DNA from: RYN-230 sp963814645
GTDB lineage: Bacteria > Actinomycetota > Actinomycetes > Streptosporangiales > Streptosporangiaceae
NCBI GenBank assembly: GCA_963814645.1
Contig: CAWFDX010000015.1
Coordinates: 310,001 to 374,000, forward strand
DNA: 64,000 nt
Reading direction: 5' to 3'
Shown: positions 27,040 to 35,716 of the stretch, piece by piece
Position numbering within the stretch: the stretch's first letter is position 1
Layout of the letters: each line of letters starts with the position of its first letter
Notes under the pieces: generated by a model
Told to the model about the DNA's origin: nothing
Seen by the model: the letters and a program-made list of their open reading frames with translations, nothing else
Database searches by the model: none
Program-made: the position numbers and the translations under genes

Positions 27040-28008
27040 TCAGTCCCGGACCAGGACTACCCGCGGGCCGGACTCGGTGGAGACCGCCCATGCGGTGCCC
27101 GCGTCGGACAGCGGGAACGTCCGGTACGGCACCTGGACCGAGCCGTCGGCGATCAGCTGCAGATAGCGCGGGATCTGCGCCTTGATCTCGGCCGCGGGCA
27201 CCGAGCCCGCCCCGCTGCCGGAGATGGTCAGTTTCCGGCTGCGCAGCAGTTGCGACGGGACCGCGGCCTCGGCCCCGCCCAGCGCGCCGATCTGGACGTA
27301 CTTGATGTCCGCGTCATCCTCGCGCAGCCCCTGGCGGCCCAGGGCGCGGAACGCGGTCTCGGCCACCGGCCCCCAGACGAAGTCCAGCACCAGCCCGGGC
27401 GCGTCGCCGTCCAGGGCCTGGCTCAGCGCCGCGGCGTCGGTGTCCCGGTCGCCGGTCAGCCGCACGGTCTGCGCGCCCGCCGCGGCCGCGCGGTCCAGGC
27501 CCGGCTGGCTCCGGCCACAGCCGACCACCCGGGTCGCGCCGAGCAGCCGGGCGTTCTGTGCGGCCAGGAACCCGGACATCCCGGTCACCCCGGTGATCAG
27601 CACGGTGCCGAGTTTGCCGGTCTCGGCCAGCCGCGCGTTCAGCGGCAGCCAGGATGCGATGCCCGGGTTGATGCCGGCCGCGACGGCGGCCGGCTGAGCC
27701 CCGTCCGGCAGCGGGAAGCGCATTGCGGCCGGTGACGCGAACCGCTGGGCGAACGTCCCGTACGGCGGTGGGCCGGCCGAGGTGAACACCAGCGTGCCGT
27801 CGGCCATCTGGGCCACCGCGTTGAGCCCGGGGATGGCCGGGAAGACCGGGTCGCGGCTGTAGTGCCGGCCGGTCGCCACCGACCGGGTTAGCTGGTGGAT
27901 GCCTGCCGCCACCAGTTCCACGATCTCGCTGCCCGGGCCGGCCGCCGGCTCGTCGAAGTCGCCGTAGACCGGAACCGAGTCTGCTGAGTGCAGGATCGCT
28001 GCCTTCAC
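27040..28008 (-). CDS. MDR-family quinone oxidoreductase-like protein
   Basis: 322 residues. The GTG at 28008 (MKAAILHS) is preferred to the GTG at 28017 because GGAAGG is properly spaced only for the former. VLITGVTGMSGFLAAQNARLLGATRVVG is the NADPH Rossmann loop of medium-chain dehydrogenases; no structural or catalytic zinc ligands are seen, as in quinone reductases. It is divergent from the TetR gene and shares its operators. Confidence 0.9.
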   Translation of the reverse strand: MKAAILHSADSVPVYGDFDEPAAGPGSEIVELVAAGIHQLTRSVATGRHYSRDPVFPAIPGLNAVAQMADGTLVFTSAGPPPYGTFAQRFASPAAMRFPLPDGAQPAAVAAGINPGIASWLPLNARLAETGKLGTVLITGVTGMSGFLAAQNARLLGATRVVGCGRSQPGLDRAAAAGAQTVRLTGDRDTDAAALSQALDGDAPGLVLDFVWGPVAETAFRALGRQGLREDDADIKYVQIGALGGAEAAVPSQLLRSRKLTISGSGAGSVPAAEIKAQIPRYLQLIADGSVQVPYRTFPLSDAGTAWAVSTESGPRVVLVRD

Positions 28009-28061
28009 CTGAACCACGCCTTCCGCCGGGACCTGCTTCGGCCCGGGATGCCGGATCTTAT

Positions 28062-28106
28062 TTAACGTTGTTAAGTTGATGCGTCAGTCTTCCTTAACAC
28101 TGTTAA
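28062..28106. promoter_or_regulatory. twin TetR operators TTAACnnnGTTAA
   Basis: TTAACGTTGTTAA (28062-28074) and TTAACACTGTTAA (28094-28106) are two perfect palindromes with the same arms, 32 bases apart centre to centre, about three helical turns. They fill the space between the divergent oxidoreductase and TetR genes. This AT-rich block stands out from the GC-rich surroundings. TetR binding there is inferred. Confidence 0.75.
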
Positions 28107-28117
28107 ACTGTCAACTC

Positions 28118-28753
28118 GTGGCAGCTGGACTGACCAAGGCGGCGATCGTGCAAGCCGCCCTTGACCTGCTCGACGAGGCAGGCATGGACGGCCTTACCGT
28201 GCGGGCCCTGGCCGCCCGGCTGGGGGTGCAGGCCCCGGCGCTGTACTGGCATGTGCGTAGCAAGCAGGCGCTGCTGGACGAGATGGCCACGCTGATCTGG
28301 CGCCGGGTCGGCGACGTGATGGCCGGGCTGCCAGCCAGCACGCCGTGGCGCGAGGTCATGTCGGTCTATGCCGCGACGATCCGGGCCGCGCTGCTCGGCC
28401 ACCGGGACGGGGCCAAGGCATTCAGCGGCACCACGCTCACCGACCCCGAGGTGGTCCGCCGTCAGGAGGTCACCCTGGGCACTCTGACGAGCCAGGGCTT
28501 CACCCTGCCGGACGGGGTGCGCGGCCTGCTGCTGATCAACAACTTCACCATCGGCTTCTGCGTCGAGGAGCAGGCGGTCCGCCAGGTGACCGCGTCCGGC
28601 GACGACCGGTACAGCAGGCGGGCCGAGCTGATCGGCCCGGACACCGCGCCGCTCGCCGTCGCGGCGGGCGAGGTGATCTTCGGCGACCCGGACACCCGGT
28701 TCGGCGAGCTGACCGGGCTGCTGCTGGACACCGTCGGCCGGCTCCGGCGCTGA
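28118..28753 (+). CDS. TetR-family repressor, TetR-class C-terminal domain
   Basis: 211 residues from GTG 28118. The N-terminal helix-turn-helix reads LTVRALAARLGVQAPALYWHVRSKQALLDEM, very close to classical TetR (the ALYWHV recognition helix). The C-terminal ligand domain has GVRGLLLINNFTIGFCVEEQA. It probably represses itself and the divergent oxidoreductase through the twin TTAACnnnGTTAA sites and is released by a small ligand. Confidence 0.92.
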   Translation: MAAGLTKAAIVQAALDLLDEAGMDGLTVRALAARLGVQAPALYWHVRSKQALLDEMATLIWRRVGDVMAGLPASTPWREVMSVYAATIRAALLGHRDGAKAFSGTTLTDPEVVRRQEVTLGTLTSQGFTLPDGVRGLLLINNFTIGFCVEEQAVRQVTASGDDRYSRRAELIGPDTAPLAVAAGEVIFGDPDTRFGELTGLLLDTVGRLRR

Positions 28754-28757
28754 GCGC

Positions 28758-29048
28758 TCAGCCGTCTACCGTATGGAACTCGATCCGGTAGACCAGGGTG
28801 TCCTCGCCGATCGGGCCTGCGTGCGCGGCCCGGTTGCGCAGCGCCTCCCGGTCCTGCTCGCCGGACCGCCGGACGTCGGCCGGGGTGACGGCGGCGAACG
28901 GCACCAGTTCGATGCTGTCCACCTCGATCTGCCCCGGGCCGACCTGGTACCGGCCGCCCTGCTTGACCCGGGGCCGCTGCCACAGCCGGAACGAGACGGT
29001 GATGTCGCCCGCCAGCACCGCGTCGCGCAGTTCCGGGCTGAACTCCAT
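28758..29048 (-). CDS. ASCH-domain protein
   Basis: 96 residues. FRLWQRPRVKQGGRYQVGPGQIEVDSIELV fits the ASC-1 homology (PUA-like) beta-barrel, which binds RNA or nucleosides. Related ASCH proteins hydrolyse N4-acetylcytidine, but the key residues cannot be checked here. It converges on the TetR gene with four bases between them. Confidence 0.7.
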   Translation of the reverse strand: MEFSPELRDAVLAGDITVSFRLWQRPRVKQGGRYQVGPGQIEVDSIELVPFAAVTPADVRRSGEQDREALRNRAAHAGPIGEDTLVYRIEFHTVDG

Positions 29049-29177
29049 GACCCGATGTTATGACGCCCAGCATTAACCCCCTCATATCGAACGCCAGCAC
29101 CCGGTGGCGGCCGCTAGAAATTGTCGGTGGGTCTGGATAGAGTCGAACTAGTCATCGAGGATTGGCTCGGATCTGGT

Positions 29178-29190
29178 AAGGAGGTGATCC
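29178..29190 (+). promoter_or_regulatory. full-length Shine-Dalgarno sequence
   Basis: AAGGAGGTGATCC is complementary to the whole 3' end of 16S rRNA (GGATCACCTCCTT) over 13 bases. It stands three bases before the GTG of the DUF222-HNH remnant. Native mRNAs rarely carry the complete anti-SD match. It fixes the start codon of that gene. Confidence 0.75.
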
Positions 29191-29193
29191 GCG

Positions 29194-29734
29194 GTGTGCG
29201 ACGGGATGCCGGTGCCGGACAGTGTGCTGGACGCGCTGGCCATGCTGGACCGGGCGCTGGATTACCTGAACGCCGCGGACGTGGCGTCCTTACCGGTAGA
29301 CACCCAGGCCGCCGCGCTCAAGTCGCTGGAGGCCGCCGAGGCTAAGCACACCGCGGCGCGGACCGCGCTGCTGTCGGCGTTCAGTGCCGGCGGGGGGCCG
29401 GAGGCCGATGGGCATGGCGTGGCCCGGGCGTGGCTGCGCTGGCAGACCCGCATCACCAAGGGCGCGGCGGCGGGCGCGGTGGCCTGGATGCGGCGGCTGG
29501 CCGCCCACCCGGTGATCGAGGCCGCGCTGGCCCGCGGCGAGCTCTCCGCGTCCTGGGCGCGGGAACTGTGCGGCGCTGACCAACCTGGTCCCGCTGTGCC
29601 GGTTCCACCACCTGATCGCCATCCACCACTGGGGCTGGACCCTGCGCCTCGACCCCGACGGGACGACGACTGCCACCAGCCCCGATGGCCGCCGCGTCTG
29701 GCACAGTCACGGCCCACCTGGCCAGGCCGCTTAG
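29194..29734 (+). pseudogene. DUF222-HNH endonuclease gene with internal deletion and frameshift
   Basis: From GTG 29194 the frame encodes the start of a DUF222 domain (VLDALAMLDRALDYLNAADV, AAEAKHTAARTALLSAFSAG, RGELSASWARELC). At about 29573 the match jumps to another frame: LTNLVPLCRFHHLIAIHHW, then GWTLRLDPDGTTTATSPDG and a stop at 29734. This second part is the end of the HNH nuclease with its zinc/His residues. Roughly 200-300 codons between the two are missing. Such 13E12-like families are multi-copy in actinomycetes, so recombination between copies could have made the deletion. Confidence 0.82.
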
Positions 29735-30677
29735 CTCGCAGGCTTGATGAGCGGCGCGTCCCGAGACAGCTGCCGGAACCCGACTCCGTAGTACAGCCCA
29801 CGTGCCTGCGGGTGCCGAGGCGCACCCAGGCAGGCGACCGTCATGTGCGTGGCCCCGGCGTCCCGGGCGAGCCGCATCCCGTGCCGGAGCATCGCGGTGC
29901 CGAGCCCCCGACGCCGATAGGCCGGATGTGTCCCGACCGGCTCGAACTCGGCGGTCTTGTTGGCCTCATCGACCACATGATCGTGGACGCGGCCATGGTC
30001 CCGTCCCGCGCCTCCACCAGGACATGCAGGTCGCCGCGGTAGCTGGTCATCTGCCGGACACCCGAATAGCCCTCGGCTGTGTACGTCGATGGCGCCCATG
30101 CGTCCACGTGCGCCTGGACCGCGGCCTCCGGGCCGGCCTCATCGGCGGTGCGGAACCGGAACCCGTCCGGCAGCACCGGCTGCGCCACATCGGTAAGGTC
30201 CCGCTCGTTGAGCTGAGTCCAGGAGCCGGTGTCGCCGAGCGAGGCCGGGTCGGTCTGGTATCCGTGCGCCGCCCACCGGGCCAGCGCGAACTCGTCGGCG
30301 GCCGACGGCGCTACCGTGCGCTCGAGGCCCGCTGCTGCCGCGTCATACCAGCCGATCACGTCGTCCACCAGCGCCGCGTGGCTGGGGTCGACTTGATACC
30401 CCAGGTAGGCGCCGGTGACGTCGCTCACCGACCCGTCGCTCCGGCTGACCTGATGCGGGAGATAGGCCCAGCCCCACGCCACCAGCGTGCCGCCGGACAA
30501 CCACAGCCGGCGCGGCCAGGTCCCGCCGTCGCGGGCGTGCCCTTTGCCCCAGATCCAGGCCAGCTCCCCGAACGAGGCGTCGCTGTTCACCAGGTCCGGC
30601 CGGATCGCGGTGACGCGCTGCGCCAGGCCCAGCATGAGCTGGATGTCCGCGGCGGTCACCAGATCGAAGTCACCCAT
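29731..30677 (-). pseudogene. GNAT acetyltransferase gene, broken by a 1-base frameshift
   Basis: The ATG at 30677 opens a frame with IMGDFDLVTAADIQLMLGLA and LSGGTLVAWGWAYLPHQV, ending usefully at MAASTIMW near 29977. The next frame resumes at once with VDEANKTAEFEPVGTHPAYR, RRGLGTAMLRHGMRLARDAG and ARGLYYGVGFRQLSRD, the acetyl-CoA loop and end of a GNAT domain. One missing base in the CC of GACCACATGA (29971-29980) accounts for the break. The intact product would be about 315 residues. A sequencing error is as likely as real decay. Its last four bases overlap the DUF222-HNH stop. Confidence 0.78.
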
Positions 30678-30748
30678 GATTGGCCACTGTGCCAGGATCC
30701 GGCTTGTTCCGTGTTGCGCGGTGCGCGGGTGACTTACAAGATGTGCCC

Positions 30749-31351
30749 ATGACGGGAGAGTCTGGCCCAGACGGCCTGCCGGAGCTGCGCGCCTCACACG
30801 ACGACCGGGAACGCGCCGCCGAGATCATCCGGATCGCGGCCGGCGATGGGCGGCTGACCGCGGACGAACTGGATGAGCGGCTGGAGAAGGCGCTGACCGC
30901 GCGGACCACCGGTGAGCTGGCCGTCCTCACCGCTGACCTGCCCGCGGTGCCGGGCGCGGCGGCCGTCCAGCCCAAGGACCTGGTCGAGATCAAGTGCATG
31001 GGCGGGAACGCCGGCCGGCGCGGCGACTGGGTGCTGCCGCGGCGGATGGAGATCATCGCCACCGGGGGAAACGTGAAGCTCGACTTCACCGAGGCGGTCA
31101 TTACCGGGCCCACGCTGCACATTGACGCCACCGTGCGCGGCGGGAACCTCATCCTGGTGACCCGGCCCGGCCTCGAAGTGGACACCGACGGCGTGACGAT
31201 GATCGGCGGCAACGTGCGGACCCGACCGCCGCGCGGCCCGAAGCAGCCGGTGATCCTGCGCGTTGAGCTGGCCGCCCAGGCCTGGGGCGGCAACGTCGTG
31301 GTGCGGCCGCCGCGGCGGACCCTGTGGCAGTGGCTGCTGCGCCGGCCCTGA
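30749..31351 (+). CDS. DUF1707 domain protein
   Basis: 200 residues from ATG 30749. ELRASHDDRERAAEIIRIAAGDGRLTADELDERLEKAL is the DUF1707 (SHOCT-like) domain found at the start of many actinobacterial membrane or cell-envelope proteins. The following 130 residues form beta-rich repeats (IKCMGGNAGRRGDWVL, IIATGGNVKLDF, MIGGNVRTRP) similar to adhesin-like 'LiaF-type' folds. No membrane segment is seen. Function unknown. Confidence 0.82.
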   Translation: MTGESGPDGLPELRASHDDRERAAEIIRIAAGDGRLTADELDERLEKALTARTTGELAVLTADLPAVPGAAAVQPKDLVEIKCMGGNAGRRGDWVLPRRMEIIATGGNVKLDFTEAVITGPTLHIDATVRGGNLILVTRPGLEVDTDGVTMIGGNVRTRPPRGPKQPVILRVELAAQAWGGNVVVRPPRRTLWQWLLRRP

Positions 31352-31363
31352 CAGGATGGCGGT

Positions 31364-32146
31364 ATGGCCTGGATCGATCTCGATGGTGCGGTCAACGTAC
31401 GCGATCTGGGGGGCCTGCCCACCGGGGACGGCGGCAAGACCCGGGCCGGCCGGCTGCTGCGCGGCGACAACCTGCAGGACCTTTCGCCGGCCGACATCGC
31501 CCGGCTGACCGGCGGCGTCGGCCTGACCCTGGTCGTCGATCTGCGCAGCACGGCCGAACTGCGGGCCGAGGGCCCGGCCCCGCTGGACGCGGTGCCGGAC
31601 GTGCGGCACGTGCACTGCCCGGTGCTGCCCGAGCAGGGCACCGCCACCGACGTGGTGGCCGACGTCCTGCTGACCCGGGACGACGCGGACCGGTCCCGCT
31701 ACCCGGCCGACCCGCGGGCCGGTCACTATCTGGGCTATCTGGAAGACCGCCCGGAACAGGTGGTCGCCGCGGTGCGCGCCGTGGCCACCGCGCCGGGAGC
31801 CGCCCTGGTGCACTGCGCGGCGGGCAAGGACCGGACTGGGGTGGTGGTCGCGCTCGCGCTCAGCGCCGTCGGGGTCCGCCCAGACGCGGTGGCCGCCGAC
31901 TACGCCGCCACCGGCGAGCGGCTTGAACTGCTGCTGGACCGGCTGCGCCGGTCGCCGACCTACGCGCGCGACGTGAACAGCAAGCCGGCCGGGTCGCACC
32001 AGCCGCAGGCCAGCACCATGGCCGCGTTCCTGGACCAGCTCACCGCGCGCTACGGCGGGGCCACCGCGTGGCTGGCCGGGCACGGCTTCAGCGCGGACGA
32101 CCTGGGCCGGCTGCACGCCAAGCTGTGCTCGGCTGCCGTCACCTGA
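31364..32146 (+). CDS. tyrosine-protein phosphatase, PtpB/LipA-like
   Basis: 260 residues. LVHCAAGKDRTGVVVALAL is the P-loop CX5R (HCAAGKDRTG) of dual-specificity and lipid/tyrosine phosphatases related to M. tuberculosis PtpB. NVRDLGGLPTGDGG near the start is typical of the same group (N-terminal NxRDxGG). It starts 12 bases after the DUF1707 gene and is probably co-transcribed. It overlaps the end of the convergent acyl-CoA dehydrogenase by 8 bases. Confidence 0.9.
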   Translation: MAWIDLDGAVNVRDLGGLPTGDGGKTRAGRLLRGDNLQDLSPADIARLTGGVGLTLVVDLRSTAELRAEGPAPLDAVPDVRHVHCPVLPEQGTATDVVADVLLTRDDADRSRYPADPRAGHYLGYLEDRPEQVVAAVRAVATAPGAALVHCAAGKDRTGVVVALALSAVGVRPDAVAADYAATGERLELLLDRLRRSPTYARDVNSKPAGSHQPQASTMAAFLDQLTARYGGATAWLAGHGFSADDLGRLHAKLCSAAVT

Positions 32147-33284
32147 GCAGCTCCCGGGCGATGACCAGTTGCTGGATCTGGCTGGTGCCCTCGTAGATGC
32201 GGAACAGCCGGACGTCGCGGTACAGCCGTTCGGCCGGCACGCCGCGGATGTACCCGGAGCCGCCGTGGATCTGCACGGCCCGGTCCGCGATCCGGCCGAC
32301 GGCCTCGCTGGCGAAGTACTTGGCCGCCGACGGGGCGAGCCGCCGGTCGGTGCCCGCCTCGTACTGGGCGGCGGCATCGAGCACCAGAGCCCGGGCCGCC
32401 ATGTACTCGGTCTGCGAGTCCGCCAGCATGGCCTGGATCAGCTGGTACTCGGCGATCGGGTGACCGCCCTGGGAGCGCTCCTGGGCGTAGCTGACGCTCT
32501 CCTCGATCAGCCGGGCCGAGACCCCCACGCAGACCCCTGCGATGGTCAGCCGCCCGTGCGCCAGGCTGCGCATGGCCGTGCTGTAACCAGCCTGGGCCGC
32601 CTGCCCGACCAGGGCGTCGGCGGGCACCTGGACGGCGCTGAACGCGACATCGGCGGTCCACGCGCCGGCCTGGCCCATCTTGTGGTCCCGGGGCGCCACC
32701 ACGACCCCCAGGGTGCGGGCCGGCACGATGAACACCCCGATGCCCTTGCCCGGCGGGGCTTCCGCGTCGGTCCGGGCGAAGACCAGGAACATGTCGGCCG
32801 CCGGGGCGTTGGTGATGTACCGCTTGAGCCCGTCGATGACCCAGCCCCCGGCCCCCGCCATGGGGCGGGCTGTGGTGCTGAGCCGGCTCGGGTCCGAGCC
32901 GGCGTCCGGCTCGGTCAGCGCGAACGACGCGACCACCTCGCCGGACGCCAGCTGGGGCAGCCACTGCTTGCGCTGCTCGGCGGTACCCGCCGCGACCAGC
33001 ACCTGGCCGGCGATCCCGTTGTTGGTGCCGAACAGCGACCGGAACGCCGGACTGGCGTAGCCGAGCTCGATGGCCACCCGGACCTGCTGGGTCACCGACA
33101 GGCCGAGCCCGCCGTACTCGGCCGGCAGCGCGTAGCCGTACAGCCCCATCTCCTTGGCCTGGGTGATCAGCCGGGCCGGGATCTCATCGGTCTCGTCGAT
33201 GCCGGCCTCGGCCGGCAGCACCTCACGCCGGACGAACCCGCGCAGCAGGCTGAGCAGCTCGTCGAAGTCGGTCTGATTCACCAT
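32139..33284 (-). CDS. acyl-CoA dehydrogenase
   Basis: 381 residues. SFALTEPDAGSDPSRLSTTA and GGSGYIRGVPAERLYRDVRLFRIYEGTSQIQ give the FAD signature and catalytic Glu365. It is a separate paralogue from the one at 23.7 kb. The substrate cannot be told; no ETF or thiolase genes are adjacent. Confidence 0.93.
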   Translation of the reverse strand: MVNQTDFDELLSLLRGFVRREVLPAEAGIDETDEIPARLITQAKEMGLYGYALPAEYGGLGLSVTQQVRVAIELGYASPAFRSLFGTNNGIAGQVLVAAGTAEQRKQWLPQLASGEVVASFALTEPDAGSDPSRLSTTARPMAGAGGWVIDGLKRYITNAPAADMFLVFARTDAEAPPGKGIGVFIVPARTLGVVVAPRDHKMGQAGAWTADVAFSAVQVPADALVGQAAQAGYSTAMRSLAHGRLTIAGVCVGVSARLIEESVSYAQERSQGGHPIAEYQLIQAMLADSQTEYMAARALVLDAAAQYEAGTDRRLAPSAAKYFASEAVGRIADRAVQIHGGSGYIRGVPAERLYRDVRLFRIYEGTSQIQQLVIARELLR

Positions 33285-33501
33285 GCGCCCAGTGTCACAT
33301 CCTCCGGCCCGGCCGGTAAGCCAGTGAGACAGCAGCTAATTCTCAGCGAGCACACAGAACCGTGGGCGATACTGGAGGGGAACCGGCAAGCTACAGGGGT
33401 GCGCGGCTAGATGCGCGGCGGGCCAGGTTTTGTCCAGTCCTGCTGGGTACCTAGCGCGAGCCCTCTTGGCGAATCGGATCTCGGCTAGGAGGTCGACGAC
33501 A

Positions 33502-33900
33502 ATGGCCGTCGTCAGCTGCCCCGTCACCACGCTCCGGGGTGTGCCGGTGATAACGGCACCCCGGGAAATCGACATGTCCAGCGCCGAGCTGCTGCGGGCC
33601 GGGCTGGCGGAGACCGCCGCCCGCGGGCACGCCACGATCGTGGTCGATCTGTCCGGTACCCGGTTCTGCGACTCGGCCGGGCTGCACGTGCTGATCCGCG
33701 CGCACCGTGCCGCGGTCGCCGAGGGCGGCGAGCTGCGGCTGGTCATCGGCGTGCCGGGCGTGCTGCGCATCTTCGCCATCACCGGGGTGGACCGGGTGAT
33801 GCCCAGGTTCGCCGACCGGGCTGCGGCGGTAGCCCCGCTGCCCGCGGTGGCTATCGATCCGGTCTGGCTGTCCTGGCCGCGGATCGTGCCGGCCGCCTGA
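33502..33900 (+). CDS. STAS-domain anti-anti-sigma factor
   Basis: 132 residues from the ATG at 33502, preceded by AGGAGG. ATIVVDLSGTRFCDSAGLHVLIRAHRAA is the STAS strand-helix that carries the phosphorylatable Ser in SpoIIAA/RsbV proteins (DSAG). It would bind an anti-sigma kinase when unphosphorylated. A PP2C phosphatase of the matching type lies 1.8 kb downstream, but no anti-sigma kinase is in the window. Confidence 0.9.
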   Translation: MAVVSCPVTTLRGVPVITAPREIDMSSAELLRAGLAETAARGHATIVVDLSGTRFCDSAGLHVLIRAHRAAVAEGGELRLVIGVPGVLRIFAITGVDRVMPRFADRAAAVAPLPAVAIDPVWLSWPRIVPAA

Positions 33901-33919
33901 CCGGCCCGGCTGGGCGCCG

Positions 33920-34762
33920 TCAGGCGCGCCGCGGGAACTGGCCGAAGTCCGGTGCCCGCTTGGCCTTGAACGCCTCCCGGCCCTCGCGGGCCTCGGGGGT
34001 GCCGTAGAACATCAGGTTCGCGTCGTGGGCGAGCTGCTGGATACCCGCATAGCCGTCCTCGGCGGCATGGAAGCTGGCCTTCATCAGGCGCAGCGCGAAC
34101 GGGGAGAGCGCGAGCATCTCGCGGCACCAGGCCACCGTCTCCCGCTCCAGGTCGGCCAGCGGGACGACCCGGTTGACCAGGCCCATGTCCAGCGCCGCCT
34201 GGGCGTCGTAGCGGCGGCACAGGAACCAGATCTCCTTGGCCTTCTTCATGCCCACCAGCTGGGCCAGCGAGCTGGCCCCGAACCCGCCGTCGAACGAGCC
34301 GACCCGGGGACCGACCTGGCCGAACGTCGCGTTGTCCGCGGCGATCGTCAGGTCGCACACCACGTGCAGCACATGCCCGCCGCCGATGGCCCAGCCGGCC
34401 ACCATGGCCACGATCGGCTTGGGGCAGCGGCGCATCTGCACGTGCAGGTCGGTGACGTGGAACCGGCCGGTGGAGTTGGGGTCGGTCTGGTAGCCGGTGT
34501 CGCCGCGGACCCGCTGGTCACCGCCCGAGCAGAACGCCTTGCCGCCCTCGCCGGTGAGGATGATGACGCCGACCGACTCGTCCTCCCGGGCCACGGTGAG
34601 CGCGTCGGAGATCTCGATCAGCGTCTGCGGCCGGAAGGCGTTGTGCACCTCCGGGCGGCAGATGGTGATCTTGGCGATGCCGTCGCTGGTGGTCTCGTAA
34701 CTGATGTCGGTGTACGTACCCGAGGCCTGCCAGACGATCTCGGCGGAGGTGGTGTCAGTCAT
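33920..34762 (-). CDS. menB: 1,4-dihydroxy-2-naphthoyl-CoA synthase
   Basis: 280 residues from ATG 34762 (an upstream ATG at 34780 is less likely). FCSGGDQRVRGDTGY, VGSFDGGFGASSLAQLVGMKKAKEIWFLCRRYDA and the closing REAFKAKRAPDFGQFPR are diagnostic for MenB rather than a general crotonase. It closes the second ring of menaquinone from succinylbenzoyl-CoA. No other men gene is adjacent. Menaquinone is the quinone that PoxB and cytochrome bd would use in this kind of organism. Confidence 0.93.
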   Translation of the reverse strand: MTDTTSAEIVWQASGTYTDISYETTSDGIAKITICRPEVHNAFRPQTLIEISDALTVAREDESVGVIILTGEGGKAFCSGGDQRVRGDTGYQTDPNSTGRFHVTDLHVQMRRCPKPIVAMVAGWAIGGGHVLHVVCDLTIAADNATFGQVGPRVGSFDGGFGASSLAQLVGMKKAKEIWFLCRRYDAQAALDMGLVNRVVPLADLERETVAWCREMLALSPFALRLMKASFHAAEDGYAGIQQLAHDANLMFYGTPEAREGREAFKAKRAPDFGQFPRRA

Positions 34763-34786
34763 GCGCCCCATTCTGCTCACCGCTGC

Positions 34787-35602
34787 TCAGTCCTTGCGGG
34801 CCACCCCGACCAGGTTGCCGGACCGGCTGGGGTCCCCGGGGACGTCAGCCGGTGCGTCGGGCCGCCACAGCGGGACGAACACCACGCCCGGGTCGAGCAC
34901 CTGGAAGCCGTCGAAGAAGCGCTCGATCTCGGCGCGCGAACGCAGCTGGATGGAGGTCGCGACGCTGCGGTTGTACATCTTCTCGAACGCCTCGTTACGC
35001 GCGGTGCGGCCCTCAGTGGTGGCCTGGCCCAGGATGAGACAGCTGCCGGGAGCCAGCGCGTCGCGCAGCGTGCCGACCAGCCGCCACGGGTCCTCCGCGC
35101 TGGCGATGAAGTGCAGCACCGCCACCAGCAGCAGCCCGGCCGGCTGGCTGAAGTCGATGACCCGGCCGACCTCCGGGCTGGCCAGGATCTTCTCCGGGTC
35201 GCGCAGGTCCGCCTCGAGCACCGCGACGTCCGGCTGGCTGGCCAGGATCGCCTTGCTGTGCGCGATGGCCACCGGGTCCACGTCCACGTAGGCCACCCGG
35301 GCACCCGGGGCCGCGGACTGGGCCACCTCGTGCACGTTGTGCTCGGTCGGGATACCCGAGCCGATGTCGAGGAACTGGGTGATGCCGTTCGCGGCCAGCA
35401 ACCGCACCGCCCGGCCGAGGAACGCCCGGTTGGCCCGGGCGAACATCCCGGCCGCCGGGTCGAGCGCGGTGATGGCCCGGCCCGCGTCCTGGTCGGCCAG
35501 GAAGTTGTGGCTGCCGCCGAGCAGGTAGTCGTACACCCGGGCCGTGTTGGCCCGCTGGGTGTCCACCCCCGGGGGAGCCCAGCCCGGCAGGTCAGTCATC
35601 AT
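34787..35602 (-). CDS. DUF574 S-adenosyl methyltransferase
   Basis: 271 residues. VDTQRANTARVYDYLLGGSHNF is the DUF574 (Methyltransf_19) signature, followed by FLDIGSGIPTEHNVHEVAQ as SAM loop. This family is greatly expanded in Streptomyces and relatives and has no known substrate. GGAG precedes the tandem ATGs. It is divergent from the PP2C gene and lies 24 bases upstream of menB on the same strand. Confidence 0.9.
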   Translation of the reverse strand: MMTDLPGWAPPGVDTQRANTARVYDYLLGGSHNFLADQDAGRAITALDPAAGMFARANRAFLGRAVRLLAANGITQFLDIGSGIPTEHNVHEVAQSAAPGARVAYVDVDPVAIAHSKAILASQPDVAVLEADLRDPEKILASPEVGRVIDFSQPAGLLLVAVLHFIASAEDPWRLVGTLRDALAPGSCLILGQATTEGRTARNEAFEKMYNRSVATSIQLRSRAEIERFFDGFQVLDPGVVFVPLWRPDAPADVPGDPSRSGNLVGVARKD

Positions 35603-35716
35603 GGCTCCTATCCTGAGGGGGTGCAGCCCGGCCGGGCAGCGGAATCACCAGCGCCGCAAAGCCTGGATTGTGAGCGGAAATACGGTACATTTCGTGGTTG
35701 CACGATATCGCAGGGT

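Noticed and set aside
34025..35716. The PP2C reading frame continues open 1.7 kb upstream of the chosen start
   Set aside because: The extension covers menB and the DUF574 gene, which are clearly coded on the other strand. Its composition is Arg/His/Gln-rich shadow, and the PAS domain begins just after 35717.
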